The notes beneath the pieces are model-generated. The model saw only the letters and a list, made by a program, of their open reading frames with translations. It searched no databases and was not told the DNA's origin. The translations under genes and the position numbers were made by a program. Shown here piece after piece: positions 1-8,899 of a stretch of 64,000 bases of DNA (positions are counted from its first letter, which is position 1; each line of letters starts with the position of its first letter). Location: the NCBI RefSeq assembly GCF_000282475.1, contig NZ_AKJF01000083.1, positions 1 through 64,000 on the forward strand, read 5' to 3'. The stretch comes from Pseudomonas sp. GM78. Its GTDB lineage: Bacteria; Pseudomonadota; Gammaproteobacteria; Pseudomonadales; Pseudomonadaceae.

Positions 1-491
<491 letters not shown>

Positions 492-651
492 ATGTCACTG
501 AGGATGCCAGGCTGGGGCATTGCTCTATGCCTGGTTTGAGTGCCATTTCTCTGTTTAAGAAATCAACTAATCAGTAGTCGACACTCACTTCTCGATGGGT
601 GTCAGCGCTGTCTTGCGCGCAAAAATAAAAAAAGTAATTGGAGTGTTATCC

Positions 652-1986
652 ATGTACCGATCCACTTTGGCCCTGGCGGTCGCTTCGGCCGTGCTCGCTC
701 AACAGGCAAGCGCCGCCGGTTTCATCGAAGACAGCAAGGCAACATTGGGGTTGCGCAACTTCTACATCAACCAGGACTACCGTGAGGGTACCGGTCCGAA
801 CAAGAGCGAAGAGTGGGGCCAAGGCTTCGACCTGCGATTCACCTCCGGTTATACCCAAGGCACTGTCGGCTTCGGTATCGATGCGATCGGCTTGCTGGGC
901 GTCAAGCTGGATTCGGGTGGCGGCACCAACGGCGCCACTGCAACCTCTTACGGTGGCACTGTTTTCCCAAGCAAATCCAATGGCGAGGCCGTTGATAATT
1001 TCTCCAGCCTGGGCCTGACTGCCAAGGCCAAGGTTTCCCAGACCGAGCTGAAGCTGGGTACTCTGCAGCCAAAACTGCCGGTCATCGTGACCAACGACGG
1101 CCGTCTGCTGCCGCAAACCTGGGAGGGTGGCCAGGTCACTTCCGGCGAGTTCAAGGACTTGACGCTGATCGGCGGCCAGATTGAACACGTCAAGGGCCGC
1201 AACTCCAGCAACAATGAGCAGATGTCCATCGGGGGCGCCAATCCACGCGTTGCCAACAGCAACAAGTTCATCTACGCCGGTGGTGACTACAAACTCACCA
1301 AGGACCTGACAGCCCAGTACTACTACGGCAACCTGCAAGAGTTCTACAAGCAGCACTTCCTGGGCCTGGTGCACAACTGGGCAATCGGCCCCGGCGTGCT
1401 GAAGTCGGATTTGCGCTACTTCAACAGCTCCGATGATGGCGCCAATGGCGACACGGCCGCTTACTTCAGCAACGGCAACTACAATGGCGTGCCAAGCGGT
1501 AAAGGCAAGGTCGACAACAACCTGTACAGCGGCCTGTTCCTCTACACCGTTGCCGGTCACACCTTCGGTGGCGGTTACCAGGTCAGTAACGGCAGCAGCG
1601 ATTTCCCGTGGCTGAACCAGGGCGACGGATCGTCGGCCTACATCATCACCGATTCGCAAATCCAGAAGTTCGCCCGTGCCGGCGAACGCACCTGGCAGGC
1701 ACGCTACTCGTATGACTTCGCCAAGGTTGGCGTACCTGGCCTGACGGCGGGTTTGGTTTACCTGCATGGCGATGATATCGATACCGTCAACAATCGCGGT
1801 GCGCAGGCGGCTAACGGCGATTCGGAATGGGAGCGCGACCTGACCGTGGGTTACGTCGTTCAATCCGGCGCGCTGAAAAATCTCGGCCTGCAGTGGAGAA
1901 ACGCCACTTGGCGCACCAATATCCCGGGCGTTCGCGACCAGGACGAGAACCGCCTGATCGTCAGCTACTCGATCCCGCTGTTGTAA
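652..1986 (+). CDS. OprD-family outer-membrane porin
   Basis: Encodes 444 residues, the usual size of OprD porins, which are 18-stranded barrels for uptake of amino acids, aromatic acids or sugars. I chose the ATG at 652: it has GGAG 8 nt upstream and gives a clear signal peptide (MYRSTLALAVASAVLAQQASA). The mature start 'GFIEDSKATLGLRNFYINQDYR' type is the OprD hallmark, as is 'EEWGQGFDLRFTSGYTQGTV'. Other family blocks visible are 'KLGTLQPKLPVI..NDGRLLPQTW' (split by one residue), 'YAGGDYKLTKDLTAQYYY' and the C-terminal beta-strand ending in SIPLL. It stands alone after modA. The substrate cannot be read from sequence; the OprQ/OpdE-like subgroups are equally possible. Confidence 0.9.
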   Translation: MYRSTLALAVASAVLAQQASAAGFIEDSKATLGLRNFYINQDYREGTGPNKSEEWGQGFDLRFTSGYTQGTVGFGIDAIGLLGVKLDSGGGTNGATATSYGGTVFPSKSNGEAVDNFSSLGLTAKAKVSQTELKLGTLQPKLPVIVTNDGRLLPQTWEGGQVTSGEFKDLTLIGGQIEHVKGRNSSNNEQMSIGGANPRVANSNKFIYAGGDYKLTKDLTAQYYYGNLQEFYKQHFLGLVHNWAIGPGVLKSDLRYFNSSDDGANGDTAAYFSNGNYNGVPSGKGKVDNNLYSGLFLYTVAGHTFGGGYQVSNGSSDFPWLNQGDGSSAYIITDSQIQKFARAGERTWQARYSYDFAKVGVPGLTAGLVYLHGDDIDTVNNRGAQAANGDSEWERDLTVGYVVQSGALKNLGLQWRNATWRTNIPGVRDQDENRLIVSYSIPLL

Positions 1987-2000
1987 GCTCGGGATCGATC

Positions 2001-2027
2001 CGCTGCCTGGAGCGACGCCAGGCAGCG
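2001..2027. terminator. Hairpin between the convergent porin and EAL/GGDEF genes
   Basis: Perfect 10-bp stem CGCTGCCTGG (2001-2010) and CCAGGCAGCG (2018-2027) around a 7-nt loop, 15 nt after the porin stop. On the plus strand it is followed by TATGCGTCTTTTC, a moderate U-run, so it probably ends the porin transcript and may also stop the facing transcript. Confidence 0.6.
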
Positions 2028-2039
2028 TATGCGTCTTTT

Positions 2040-3797
2040 CTACCTCTGCGCCAAACTATCAATCACATGCACGCTATACCCCGGCACATTCTTCGCGTGA
2101 TGCTTGGCCTGCGAAGCCATCTCCGCCAACTGGCTGGCATCGAGCTGCCCACAGGCCTCCGGGTGTAGATGCACCACGCCAATCGACAGTGACAACAAGG
2201 GGAATTCCTGGCGCAGGCCCTGGCGGTTCGGGGCGGTGAAGCAGCCGGCTTCCAGGTGTTCGCTGCGGTAGAAGCGTCGGCACTGGCTGTGGAAGTCGTC
2301 GAGCAGCTGGTTCAAACGTTTGCGCCAGTCGTCCGGGCCTAGGACCAGCAGAAAATCATCGCCGCCAATATGGCCGACGAAGTCGCGGGAGGGGTCGATG
2401 CGCTCGTTCAGGCATTGTGCCAGGCACAGCAGGACTTCATCGCCACGGCCGTAGCCGTAGATGTCGTTGAAGGGTTTGAAGCTGTCGATGTCCACGTAGC
2501 AGATCAGCGATTCGCGTTGCTGTTGCAGCAGTCGGGTCAGGCATTGCTGGATCGGTACGTTGCCCGGCAGCAAGGTCAACGGGTTGGCGTAGCGCGCTTG
2601 CTGGATTTTCAGTTCGGTGATCAGCTTGAGCACGTCGATCACCCGGCCCAGGCCCAGGTAATTGCCATCGAGGGTGATGATGAAGTCTTCTTCGATGCGT
2701 TGCCGGGCGCGGCTGGTGATCAGCCGGCTGACCTGCTGCAGCGACTGGCCTATCTCGACGGCGAGAAAGTCGTCGCTCATCAGGCGGCTGATCGGCTTGC
2801 GGGCGAACAGGTCGGTGGCAAACGGCTTGAGCAGGGCATCCGAGAGCGAATGCCGATGGACGATCCCGCACGGCTGGCCTTGCTCATCCAGCACTGCCAG
2901 CGAGTTGAGGTTGGCCTGGCGGCGGAAGGCTTCGAGCACGGTAGCGGTCGGGGTGTGGCGGGCCACCGCTGGCTGGTCGTTGAGCAGGGCGCTCAGGTCG
3001 CTGCCGTCCTCGCCCAGCGCCACGGCGCTGCTGTCGCGCCTGGGCATCAAGGCGCGGGCATCGCGCGGCGGATGCTCCTGTGGCCGACAGAGCAGATAGC
3101 CCTGGACCAGGTCGATGCCCATTTCGGTCAATACCGCCAGTTCTTCCGGCAATTCGATGCCTTCGGCGATCACCTGCGCCCGCGAGGCGTTGGCAATTTG
3201 CAGGATCGAGCCAACGAACTCACGCTTGAGGGCATCCAGGTGAATGCCGTCGATGAAGTGGCGGTCGATCTTCACGTAGTCGGGGCGTAATTCGGACCAC
3301 AGGCGCAAGCTTGAGTAACCCGCGCCCAGATCGTCCAGCGCAATGGAAAACCCCATGGCTCGATAGTGATGCAGGGCGGTGTGCAGCAGCTGGAAGTCGT
3401 CGGTCGGGGTCTGCTCGGTGAGTTCGATCACCACCTGGTTCGGTTCAATGCCGAAGTCCTGCAGCAACTGCAAGGTGCGACCGGGTTGGTGGGCCGCTTC
3501 GAGCAAGGATTCCGGGGAGACGTTGAGGAACAGTTTGCCGGGCAGTTGTTGTTCGTTGAAGCGCCGGCACGCGCTCTGCCGGCAGGCGATTTCCAGTTCG
3601 CTCAGGCGACCCGCCTGGCGGGCGACGGCGAACAGGGCGACAGGGGAGTGCAACGGACTGTTGGAAGGGCCGCGGCTCAGGGCTTCGTAGCCCAGGATGC
3701 GACGCTCGGAAAGGCTGATGATGGGTTGGAACAGGCTGTGCAAACCGCTTTGAGCCAGGATTGAACTCAAGGCACTCAGCTGTTCGGTTGTGGTCAT
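2040..3797 (-). CDS. c-di-GMP signalling protein, EAL-CBS-GGDEF
   Basis: 585 residues with three domains. The N-terminal EAL phosphodiesterase domain (about 15-245) keeps YEALSRGP, ELTEQTP, LDDLGAGYSSL, VKIDRHFIDGI, VIAEGIE and QGYLLCRP, so the metal- and substrate-binding set looks complete. A CBS-pair-like sensor (about 280-390) follows, then a C-terminal GGDEF domain (about 410-575) whose signature reads HIGGDDFLLVL. The fourth signature residue is Asp in place of Glu, so cyclase activity is doubtful while hydrolysis of c-di-GMP is likely. No membrane segment is seen, so it is cytosolic. The same order, EAL-CBS-GGDEF gene next to prc, is remembered from P. aeruginosa (PA3258-PA3257). CBS domains usually bind adenine nucleotides. 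Confidence 0.88.
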   Translation of the reverse strand: MTTTEQLSALSSILAQSGLHSLFQPIISLSERRILGYEALSRGPSNSPLHSPVALFAVARQAGRLSELEIACRQSACRRFNEQQLPGKLFLNVSPESLLEAAHQPGRTLQLLQDFGIEPNQVVIELTEQTPTDDFQLLHTALHHYRAMGFSIALDDLGAGYSSLRLWSELRPDYVKIDRHFIDGIHLDALKREFVGSILQIANASRAQVIAEGIELPEELAVLTEMGIDLVQGYLLCRPQEHPPRDARALMPRRDSSAVALGEDGSDLSALLNDQPAVARHTPTATVLEAFRRQANLNSLAVLDEQGQPCGIVHRHSLSDALLKPFATDLFARKPISRLMSDDFLAVEIGQSLQQVSRLITSRARQRIEEDFIITLDGNYLGLGRVIDVLKLITELKIQQARYANPLTLLPGNVPIQQCLTRLLQQQRESLICYVDIDSFKPFNDIYGYGRGDEVLLCLAQCLNERIDPSRDFVGHIGGDDFLLVLGPDDWRKRLNQLLDDFHSQCRRFYRSEHLEAGCFTAPNRQGLRQEFPLLSLSIGVVHLHPEACGQLDASQLAEMASQAKHHAKNVPGYSVHVIDSLAQR

Positions 3798-3810
3798 GGC
3801 GATCTCTGGC

Positions 3811-3909
3811 GAAAAAAAAGGACCGGGCGTGCTCTTGGTTAAGAGGCGCTACCGGTCCGTTATTTCACGACAGAATGATGACTATTTGATGACGCTCCGG
3901 GGAGCGTCA
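3811..3909 (-). terminator. Terminator region after prc, two hairpins
   Basis: Reading the minus strand away from the prc stop: first a hairpin TGACGCTC/GAGCGTCA (3890-3909). Then a longer hairpin closes with GGACCGG (3820-3826) and CCGGTCC (3852-3858) and has a second inner stem CTCTT/AAGAG. An eight-T run follows directly (3812-3819 on the complement). The second is a textbook rho-independent terminator for prc. Confidence 0.75.
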
Positions 3910-3928
3910 GCATTAAATTGCCATCAGC

Positions 3929-6010
3929 TTAGTGCTTGGCTACCGCGGTATTGAGCTTCAAGTAATCCAGCAGGATGCGCCCGGTCTCGCTCAGGTAGGC
4001 ATCGTCTTCCGGCTTGGTCTTGTCGTCCTCGGCCGCGATGGCGTCTTCGTCTTCTTTCTTCAGTTCCTTGAGCGGCTCTTCGCCCTTGGCTTTGCGACGG
4101 ATATTCTCCATGGCGAGCTGCTTGGCTTCGATATCGGCGTGCTGGGCACGACGTTCGGCTTCATTGAGGCTGACGGTTTTTTCTGCCATCAGTTTCTGCG
4201 CCAGGGCCAGTTTGTCGCGAATGAATACGAACTCCGCGTCTTTGTTCGTACGCACGTCGTGCTCGGACTTGAGCTGGGTGATGTACGGTTTGAACGGGTC
4301 GACCGCAGGCTTGATCGCCGCGCGGATGGTGTCCCACGGCATGGCTTCCGGCAGGGCGCTTTCGCCGATTTCCTTGGTGTCGATGATCGACGGGTAATCG
4401 ATGTCCGGCAGTACGCCCTGATGCTGGGTGCTCTGTCCGGAAACCCGGTAGAACTTGGCCAACGTCAGCTTGAGCTCGCCATGGTTCAGCGGCTGGATGG
4501 TCTGCACGGTGCCTTTGCCGAAGGTCTGGCCGCCAATGATCAGTGCGCGGTGGTAGTCCTGCATGGCGCCGGCGAAAATTTCCGAAGCCGAAGCGGACAG
4601 GCGGTTGACCAGCAACGCCATCGGGCCTTTGTAGAAGGCGCCCGGGTTTTCATCTTCGAGCACATCGACGCGGCCATCGGCGTTACGCACGAGTACGGTC
4701 GGGCCCTTGTCGATGAACAGGCTGGTCAGCTCGGTGGCTTCCTGCAAGGAACCACCGCCGTTGTTGCGCAGGTCGATGACCACGCCGTCGACCTTGTCTT
4801 TCTGCAACTCGGTCAGCAGCTTCTTGACGTCGCGGGTGGTGCTCTTGTAGTCCGGATCGCCGGCACGGAAGGCCTTGAAGTCCAGGTAGAAGGCCGGAAT
4901 CTCGATGACGCCGAGCTTGTAGTCCTTGCCATCCTGCTTGAGGTTGAGCACCGACTTCTTCACGGCCTGGTCTTCCAGCTTCACCGCTTCGCGGGTGATC
5001 GGCACGATCTTGCTGGTCTGGTCGTTCGGCGCGTTGCTGGCCGGGATCACTTCCAGGCGCACGATGGTGCCTTTGGGACCGCGGATCAGCTTGACCACTT
5101 CGTCCAGGCGCCAGCCCACCACGTCGACCATCTCTTTGTTGCCTTGGGCAACACCGATGATCTTGTCGGCAGGCGCGACTTGCTTGGTCTTGTCGGCAGG
5201 GCCTGCCGGTACCAGGCGCACGATCTTCACTTGATCGTTATCGCTCTGCAACACGGCGCCGATGCCCTCCAGGGACAGGCTCATGTTGATGTCGAAGTTT
5301 TCCGCGTTATCCGGCGACAGATAGTTGGTGTGCGGGTCGTAGGACATGGCGAAGGTGTTGATGTACGCCTGGAAGATGTCTTCCGCGCGGGTCTGGTCCA
5401 GGCGCGCCAGCTGGTTCTTGTAGCGCTTGGTCAAAGTTTCCTGGATTTGCTTGGAATCCTTGCCGGCGATCTTCTGCCGCAGCACTTCGTCCTTGACGCG
5501 TTTGCGCCACAGGTCGTCGAGTTCCGCGGTGGATTTGAGCCAAGGGGCATCCTTGCGGTCGATCAGCAAGGTTTCCTTGGTGGTGAAGTCGATCTTGTCG
5601 ACGCCCTTGTTCAGCTCGGCAAGGGCGAAGTCCAGACGCGATTTGACGCGGTCCAGGTAGCGCTTGTAAATGGTGAACCCGGCGTTGAGGTCGCCGCTCT
5701 TGAGGAAGTCGTCGAACTGGGTCTTCCACTTGTCGAATTCGGCAATGTCGCTGGCCATGAAGTAGCTGCGCGATGGGTCGAGCAACTTCAGGTAGCTGTC
5801 GTAGATGATCACCGAGCGCGCATCATCGAGCGGCGGCTTGCTGTAGTGATGGCGCTTGAGCAACTCCACGACGTTCAGGCTGGCGATGACTTCGTCACGG
5901 TCGGGCTGAAGCTTGTCCCAGCTATTGGCTGCAAAAGAACTGCTCGACATCGGCAGCAGGCCGATACCGATGAAAAGGGCGAGGGCAGTGCTGGGGAACA
6001 AACGCTTCAT
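3929..6010 (-). CDS. prc: Tail-specific periplasmic protease Prc (S41A)
   Basis: 693 residues from the ATG at 6010, which starts a signal peptide MKRLFPSTALALFIGIG ending near SSFAA. An in-frame ATG at 6043 would add 11 residues, and neither start has a strong ribosome site. After an N-terminal helical domain come a PDZ domain (LEGIGAVLQSDNDQVKIVRL, substrate gating) and the S41 protease core with the serine in RLSASASEIFAGAMQDY and the lysine in GGQTFGKGTVQ, the Ser/Lys dyad. A lysine-rich helical tail (DUF3340-like) follows. Prc degrades periplasmic proteins with hydrophobic C-termini. In P. aeruginosa it is AlgO, which acts on truncated MucA to activate alginate synthesis. It is transcribed alone, divergent from the quinone reductase. 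Confidence 0.95.
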   Translation of the reverse strand: MKRLFPSTALALFIGIGLLPMSSSSFAANSWDKLQPDRDEVIASLNVVELLKRHHYSKPPLDDARSVIIYDSYLKLLDPSRSYFMASDIAEFDKWKTQFDDFLKSGDLNAGFTIYKRYLDRVKSRLDFALAELNKGVDKIDFTTKETLLIDRKDAPWLKSTAELDDLWRKRVKDEVLRQKIAGKDSKQIQETLTKRYKNQLARLDQTRAEDIFQAYINTFAMSYDPHTNYLSPDNAENFDINMSLSLEGIGAVLQSDNDQVKIVRLVPAGPADKTKQVAPADKIIGVAQGNKEMVDVVGWRLDEVVKLIRGPKGTIVRLEVIPASNAPNDQTSKIVPITREAVKLEDQAVKKSVLNLKQDGKDYKLGVIEIPAFYLDFKAFRAGDPDYKSTTRDVKKLLTELQKDKVDGVVIDLRNNGGGSLQEATELTSLFIDKGPTVLVRNADGRVDVLEDENPGAFYKGPMALLVNRLSASASEIFAGAMQDYHRALIIGGQTFGKGTVQTIQPLNHGELKLTLAKFYRVSGQSTQHQGVLPDIDYPSIIDTKEIGESALPEAMPWDTIRAAIKPAVDPFKPYITQLKSEHDVRTNKDAEFVFIRDKLALAQKLMAEKTVSLNEAERRAQHADIEAKQLAMENIRRKAKGEEPLKELKKEDEDAIAAEDDKTKPEDDAYLSETGRILLDYLKLNTAVAKH

Positions 6011-6094
6011 GTTGATTCGACGCGGGGACAATTGATAACGCATATTAGGCCGTCTTTGAAGTCGCCGGTTCCACAAGGACCGGCCGCATAATGC

Positions 6095-6122
6095 AAAAAG
6101 CCCGGCGCTACAGCTTCGGGCT
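6095..6122 (-). terminator. Terminator-like hairpin upstream of prc
   Basis: On the minus strand, AGCCCG (6122-6117) and CGGGCT (6104-6099) form a 6-bp stem with a 12-nt loop followed by five T. It lies between the divergent prc and quinone-reductase starts, where no gene ends. It could attenuate prc transcripts that begin upstream, or stop spurious antisense transcripts. Confidence 0.45.
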
Positions 6123-6148
6123 CAGTCCAGACTCACTATGGAGGCACT

Positions 6149-7111
6149 GTGAAAGCATTGCAAGGCGTTGACGGTCAAGTGGAGTGGGTTGAAGAGCCCA
6201 GTCCTGCGTGTGATGTAGGGCAAGTTCGCATTCGAGTGGCGGCAGCGGGTCTCAATCGTGCCGATTTGTTGCAGAAGGCAGGCCTTTATCCACCACCGCC
6301 GGGTGCCAGCCAAGTGCTTGGTCTAGAGTGCTCGGGGGTGATCAGCGAGGTTGGGCCGGGTTCGTCCTGGCAGGTGGGCGATCGGGTTTGCGCCTTGCTG
6401 GCCGGGGGCGGGATGGCTCAGGAGGCGGTGGTCGACGGGCGGCACGTGTTGCCGGTTCCCGACGAAATGTCGCTGGTCGAGGCGGCGGCATTACCGGAAG
6501 TGTATGCAACGGTCTGGTTGAACCTGTTTCAATTGGCTGCGCTGAAACCAGGCGAAAAAGTGCTGCTGCACGCGGGAGCAAGTGGAATTGGTTCAGCTGC
6601 CATTCAGCTGTGCAAGGCGTTTGGTAACCCGTGCTGGGTCAGTGTCGGCTCCGCTGAACGGCTGGCCTACTGCGAAGCGCTCGGCGCCCAGGGCGGTGTG
6701 GTGCGCACTGACGATCTGGACAGCTTGCGCGACCTGGGGCCGTTCGACGTCGTACTCGACCCGGTAGGCGGCAACTACGCCGCGTTGAACCTGAAACTGA
6801 TGGCGACGGATGGCCGCTGGGTGCTGATTGGCCTGATGGGAGGGCGCGAGGCGAAGCTGGACCTGGCGCAGGTGCTGGCCAAGCGCGTGCAACTGCTGGG
6901 CTCGACCCTGCGCAGCCGAGATGATCAGTTCAAGGCGGATCTGTTTAGCGATCTGCGCCAGCACGTCTGGCCGCTGTTTGCGGATAAGCGCTTGAGCCCG
7001 CAACTGGCCAGGGCGTTCCCGATCAAGGATGCCGAAGCGGCGTTTGCCGAGTTGGCGAGTAACAAGGTGGCGGGGAAGCTGGTGCTGGTGATCGACGAAA
7101 GCCTGACCTGA
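6149..7111 (+). CDS. Zinc-independent NADPH:quinone oxidoreductase (MDR family, PIG3-like)
   Basis: 320 residues starting at a GTG with GGAGG five nt upstream. The N-terminal GroES-like fold has 'AAGLNRADLLQKAGLYPPPP' and 'LGLECSGVISEVG'. The Rossmann part has LLHAGASGIGSAAIQLCKAF, the AGASGVG-type NADPH loop of the quinone oxidoreductase/zeta-crystallin branch. Cys ligands of the structural zinc are absent, as expected for this branch. Enzymes of this group reduce quinones or enones with NADPH in the cytosol. It is divergent from prc, the same neighbour as remembered in P. aeruginosa (PA3256-PA3257). No partner gene follows; a REP element comes next. Confidence 0.88.
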   Translation: MKALQGVDGQVEWVEEPSPACDVGQVRIRVAAAGLNRADLLQKAGLYPPPPGASQVLGLECSGVISEVGPGSSWQVGDRVCALLAGGGMAQEAVVDGRHVLPVPDEMSLVEAAALPEVYATVWLNLFQLAALKPGEKVLLHAGASGIGSAAIQLCKAFGNPCWVSVGSAERLAYCEALGAQGGVVRTDDLDSLRDLGPFDVVLDPVGGNYAALNLKLMATDGRWVLIGLMGGREAKLDLAQVLAKRVQLLGSTLRSRDDQFKADLFSDLRQHVWPLFADKRLSPQLARAFPIKDAEAAFAELASNKVAGKLVLVIDESLT

Positions 7112-7120
7112 TAACACGGA

Positions 7121-7213
7121 CCTGTGGGAGCGGGCTCGCCCGCGATTCAGGCGACGCGGTCTAACTGACAGACCGCGTTATCGTTCATCGCGGGCAAGCC
7201 ACGCTCCCACAGG
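7121..7213. repeat. REP pair (inverted)
   Basis: 93 bp bounded by CCTGTGGGAGCG and CGCTCCCACAGG, with GGGCTCGCCCGCGA and TCGCGGGCAAGCC inside. This is the common P. fluorescens REP arranged as a head-to-head pair. It lies between the convergent quinone reductase and HAD genes and can fold into a long cruciform or stem. Confidence 0.85.
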
Positions 7214-7221
7214 GATCTCGG

Positions 7222-7875
7222 TTACTTCCAGGTGTGGATCGGCCAGCCGGCCTTTTCCGCCTGCTCTAGCAACACAGGGTCTGGGTTGACCACGTGCGGG
7301 AAATCCACCTTCAGCAACAACGGCAGATCATTGCGTGAATCGGAATAGAAATTCGCGCCTTCCAGGTTCTCCTCTTCGGCATCCAGCCATTCCAGCAATC
7401 GGGTGATCTTGCCTTCGCGGTACGTCAGGGTGCCGACAGTCTTGCCGGTATACGCCCCGTGCGCCACTTCCAGTTCGATACCGAGAATTTCATCGATGCC
7501 CAGGCGTTCGGCAATCGGCTTGACCAAATGGACGCCCGAGGCCGAGATCACCAGGATCCGGTCGCCGGCCTTGCGGTGGGCGGCGATGGTTTTGGTGGCG
7601 TCGCTGAAGATGATCGGCTCGATGAAGTCTTCCACCCAAGGGCCTACCAGGTGCTCGACTTCGGCGGGCGTGCGGCCGATCAAGGGTTCCAGGCTGAAGG
7701 CCATGTAGTCCTCCATGGCCAGGTGACCCCTGCCGTAGGCGTCCATCAATTCCTTGTCGCGACGCAGGAAGGATTCGCCGTCGACCCAGCCGAGGCGGAC
7801 CATTTGCTCACTCCACAACGAGGCGCAGTCGCCGTGGATCAGGGTTTCGTCCAGATCAAAAATTGCCAGGGCCAT
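7222..7875 (-). CDS. HAD-family hydrolase, SerB/HAD-IB type
   Basis: 217 residues. Motif I is AIFDLDETLIHGD (nucleophile and acid-base Asp). Motif II is VISASGVHLVKPIAERLG. Motif III and IV are in GKITRLLEW and FYSDSRNDLPLL. The helical cap follows motif I directly, as in phosphoserine-phosphatase-like HAD-IB enzymes. It is the last gene of the minus-strand ABC transporter operon, 34 nt after the ATP-binding gene. This suggests dephosphorylation of something the transporter brings in, or of a product of the phosphodiesterase-like gene in the same operon. The substrate is not known; SerB itself is usually longer with an ACT domain. Confidence 0.8.
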   Translation of the reverse strand: MALAIFDLDETLIHGDCASLWSEQMVRLGWVDGESFLRRDKELMDAYGRGHLAMEDYMAFSLEPLIGRTPAEVEHLVGPWVEDFIEPIIFSDATKTIAAHRKAGDRILVISASGVHLVKPIAERLGIDEILGIELEVAHGAYTGKTVGTLTYREGKITRLLEWLDAEEENLEGANFYSDSRNDLPLLLKVDFPHVVNPDPVLLEQAEKAGWPIHTWK

Positions 7876-7909
7876 CAGTGCAGTTCTCTCTTCAACGTCA
7901 GCAAGGGCA

Positions 7910-8899
7910 TCAGGCTACCTCACACAGGGCCGTCGGATCGATGGAAAGCGCCAGGCGCTGACCATCGGGATGCAGGTCGGACGCCGAGCGGTTGAGCACA
8001 TCCACCACTAGTTCCACGCCGCGGGCTTCGATCCGGTAGCGAATCACGTTGCCGAGCAGGCTGTGGCTGCGCACCTGGGCGTCGAGATCGCCTTCGAGGC
8101 TCAGTTCGATGGCTTCCGGGCGAATGGCGATGCGGTGGTTGATCGGCCGTTGCAACAGCTTCGACGCGCTGTCGGCATCCAGCAGGTTGTAGTTGCCGAT
8201 GAAACCGGCGGCGAAGACATCCACCGGCGCCGTGTACAAGGTTTCAGCGTCACCGCTTTGTACGATCTTGCCCTGGTTCATCAGGAAAATGCGATCGGAC
8301 ATTGTCAGCGCTTCTTCCTGATCGTGTGTGACGAAGATCGTGGTCAGGCCCAGCTCGCGCTGGATCGCACGGATCTGTTCGCGCAGGTGCTTGCGAATCC
8401 GAGCGTCGAGGGCTGACAGCGGTTCATCCAGCAGCAACAGCCGGGGCCGGGTCACCAGGGAACGGGCGAGGGCAACGCGCTGGCATTGGCCGCCGGACAA
8501 CTGATGCGGGTAACGGGCGGCAAAATCTTGCAACTCCACCAGTTTCAATACTTCGGCGACGCGCTTCTGGCTGTCATCAGCGTTGACCTTCTGCATGCGC
8601 AAACCGAAGGCGACGTTCTGCTCGACGGTCATGTTGGGGAACAGCGCATAGCTCTGGAACACCATGCCGATTCCGCGTTTTTGCGGGCTCAATGGCACGA
8701 TATCGACGCCATCGAGGAGGATCTTGCCGCCATCCACCGACGTCAGGCCGGCGATACAGCGCAGCAGGGTGGATTTGCCGCAACCAGACGGGCCGAGCAG
8801 GGTGACGAACTCACCTTTGTGGATTTCGCAGTTGATGTCGCTGAACACGGTGGTACCAGCGTAATTCTTTTGCAGATGTTGGACGCTGACATAGCTCAT
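7910..8899 (-). CDS. ABC transporter ATP-binding protein (PotA/PhnT-like)
   Basis: 329 residues. Walker A is LLGPSGCGKST, the Q-loop lies in GMVFQSYALFPNMT, the signature is LSGGQCQRVALAR, Walker B is LLLLDEPLSALD and the H-loop is FVTHDQEEAL. The remaining ~90 residues form a TOBE-type regulatory domain with 'FIGNYNLLDAD' and 'IAIRPEAIEL'. This architecture powers importers for spermidine, iron(III) or aminoethylphosphonate. The start overlaps the stop of the upstream permease by 4 nt, so translation is probably coupled. Motifs alone do not fix the substrate; the operon's two phosphatase-like genes point to an organophosphorus compound. Confidence 0.88.
   Translation of the reverse strand: MSYVSVQHLQKNYAGTTVFSDINCEIHKGEFVTLLGPSGCGKSTLLRCIAGLTSVDGGKILLDGVDIVPLSPQKRGIGMVFQSYALFPNMTVEQNVAFGLRMQKVNADDSQKRVAEVLKLVELQDFAARYPHQLSGGQCQRVALARSLVTRPRLLLLDEPLSALDARIRKHLREQIRAIQRELGLTTIFVTHDQEEALTMSDRIFLMNQGKIVQSGDAETLYTAPVDVFAAGFIGNYNLLDADSASKLLQRPINHRIAIRPEAIELSLEGDLDAQVRSHSLLGNVIRYRIEARGVELVVDVLNRSASDLHPDGQRLALSIDPTALCEVA

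Noticed and set aside
646-1863. Long minus-strand open frame opposite the porin gene
   Set aside because: It mirrors the codon structure of the GC-rich porin gene, has no ribosome site and no recognisable family. The same applies to the long plus-strand frame opposite prc (3932-6091) and to frames opposite the racemase, sulfatase and GMC genes.
3929-6076. Longer prc start at 6076
   Set aside because: The extra residues (MWNRRLQRRPN...) are not signal-peptide-like, while the ATG at 6010 gives a standard Sec signal.
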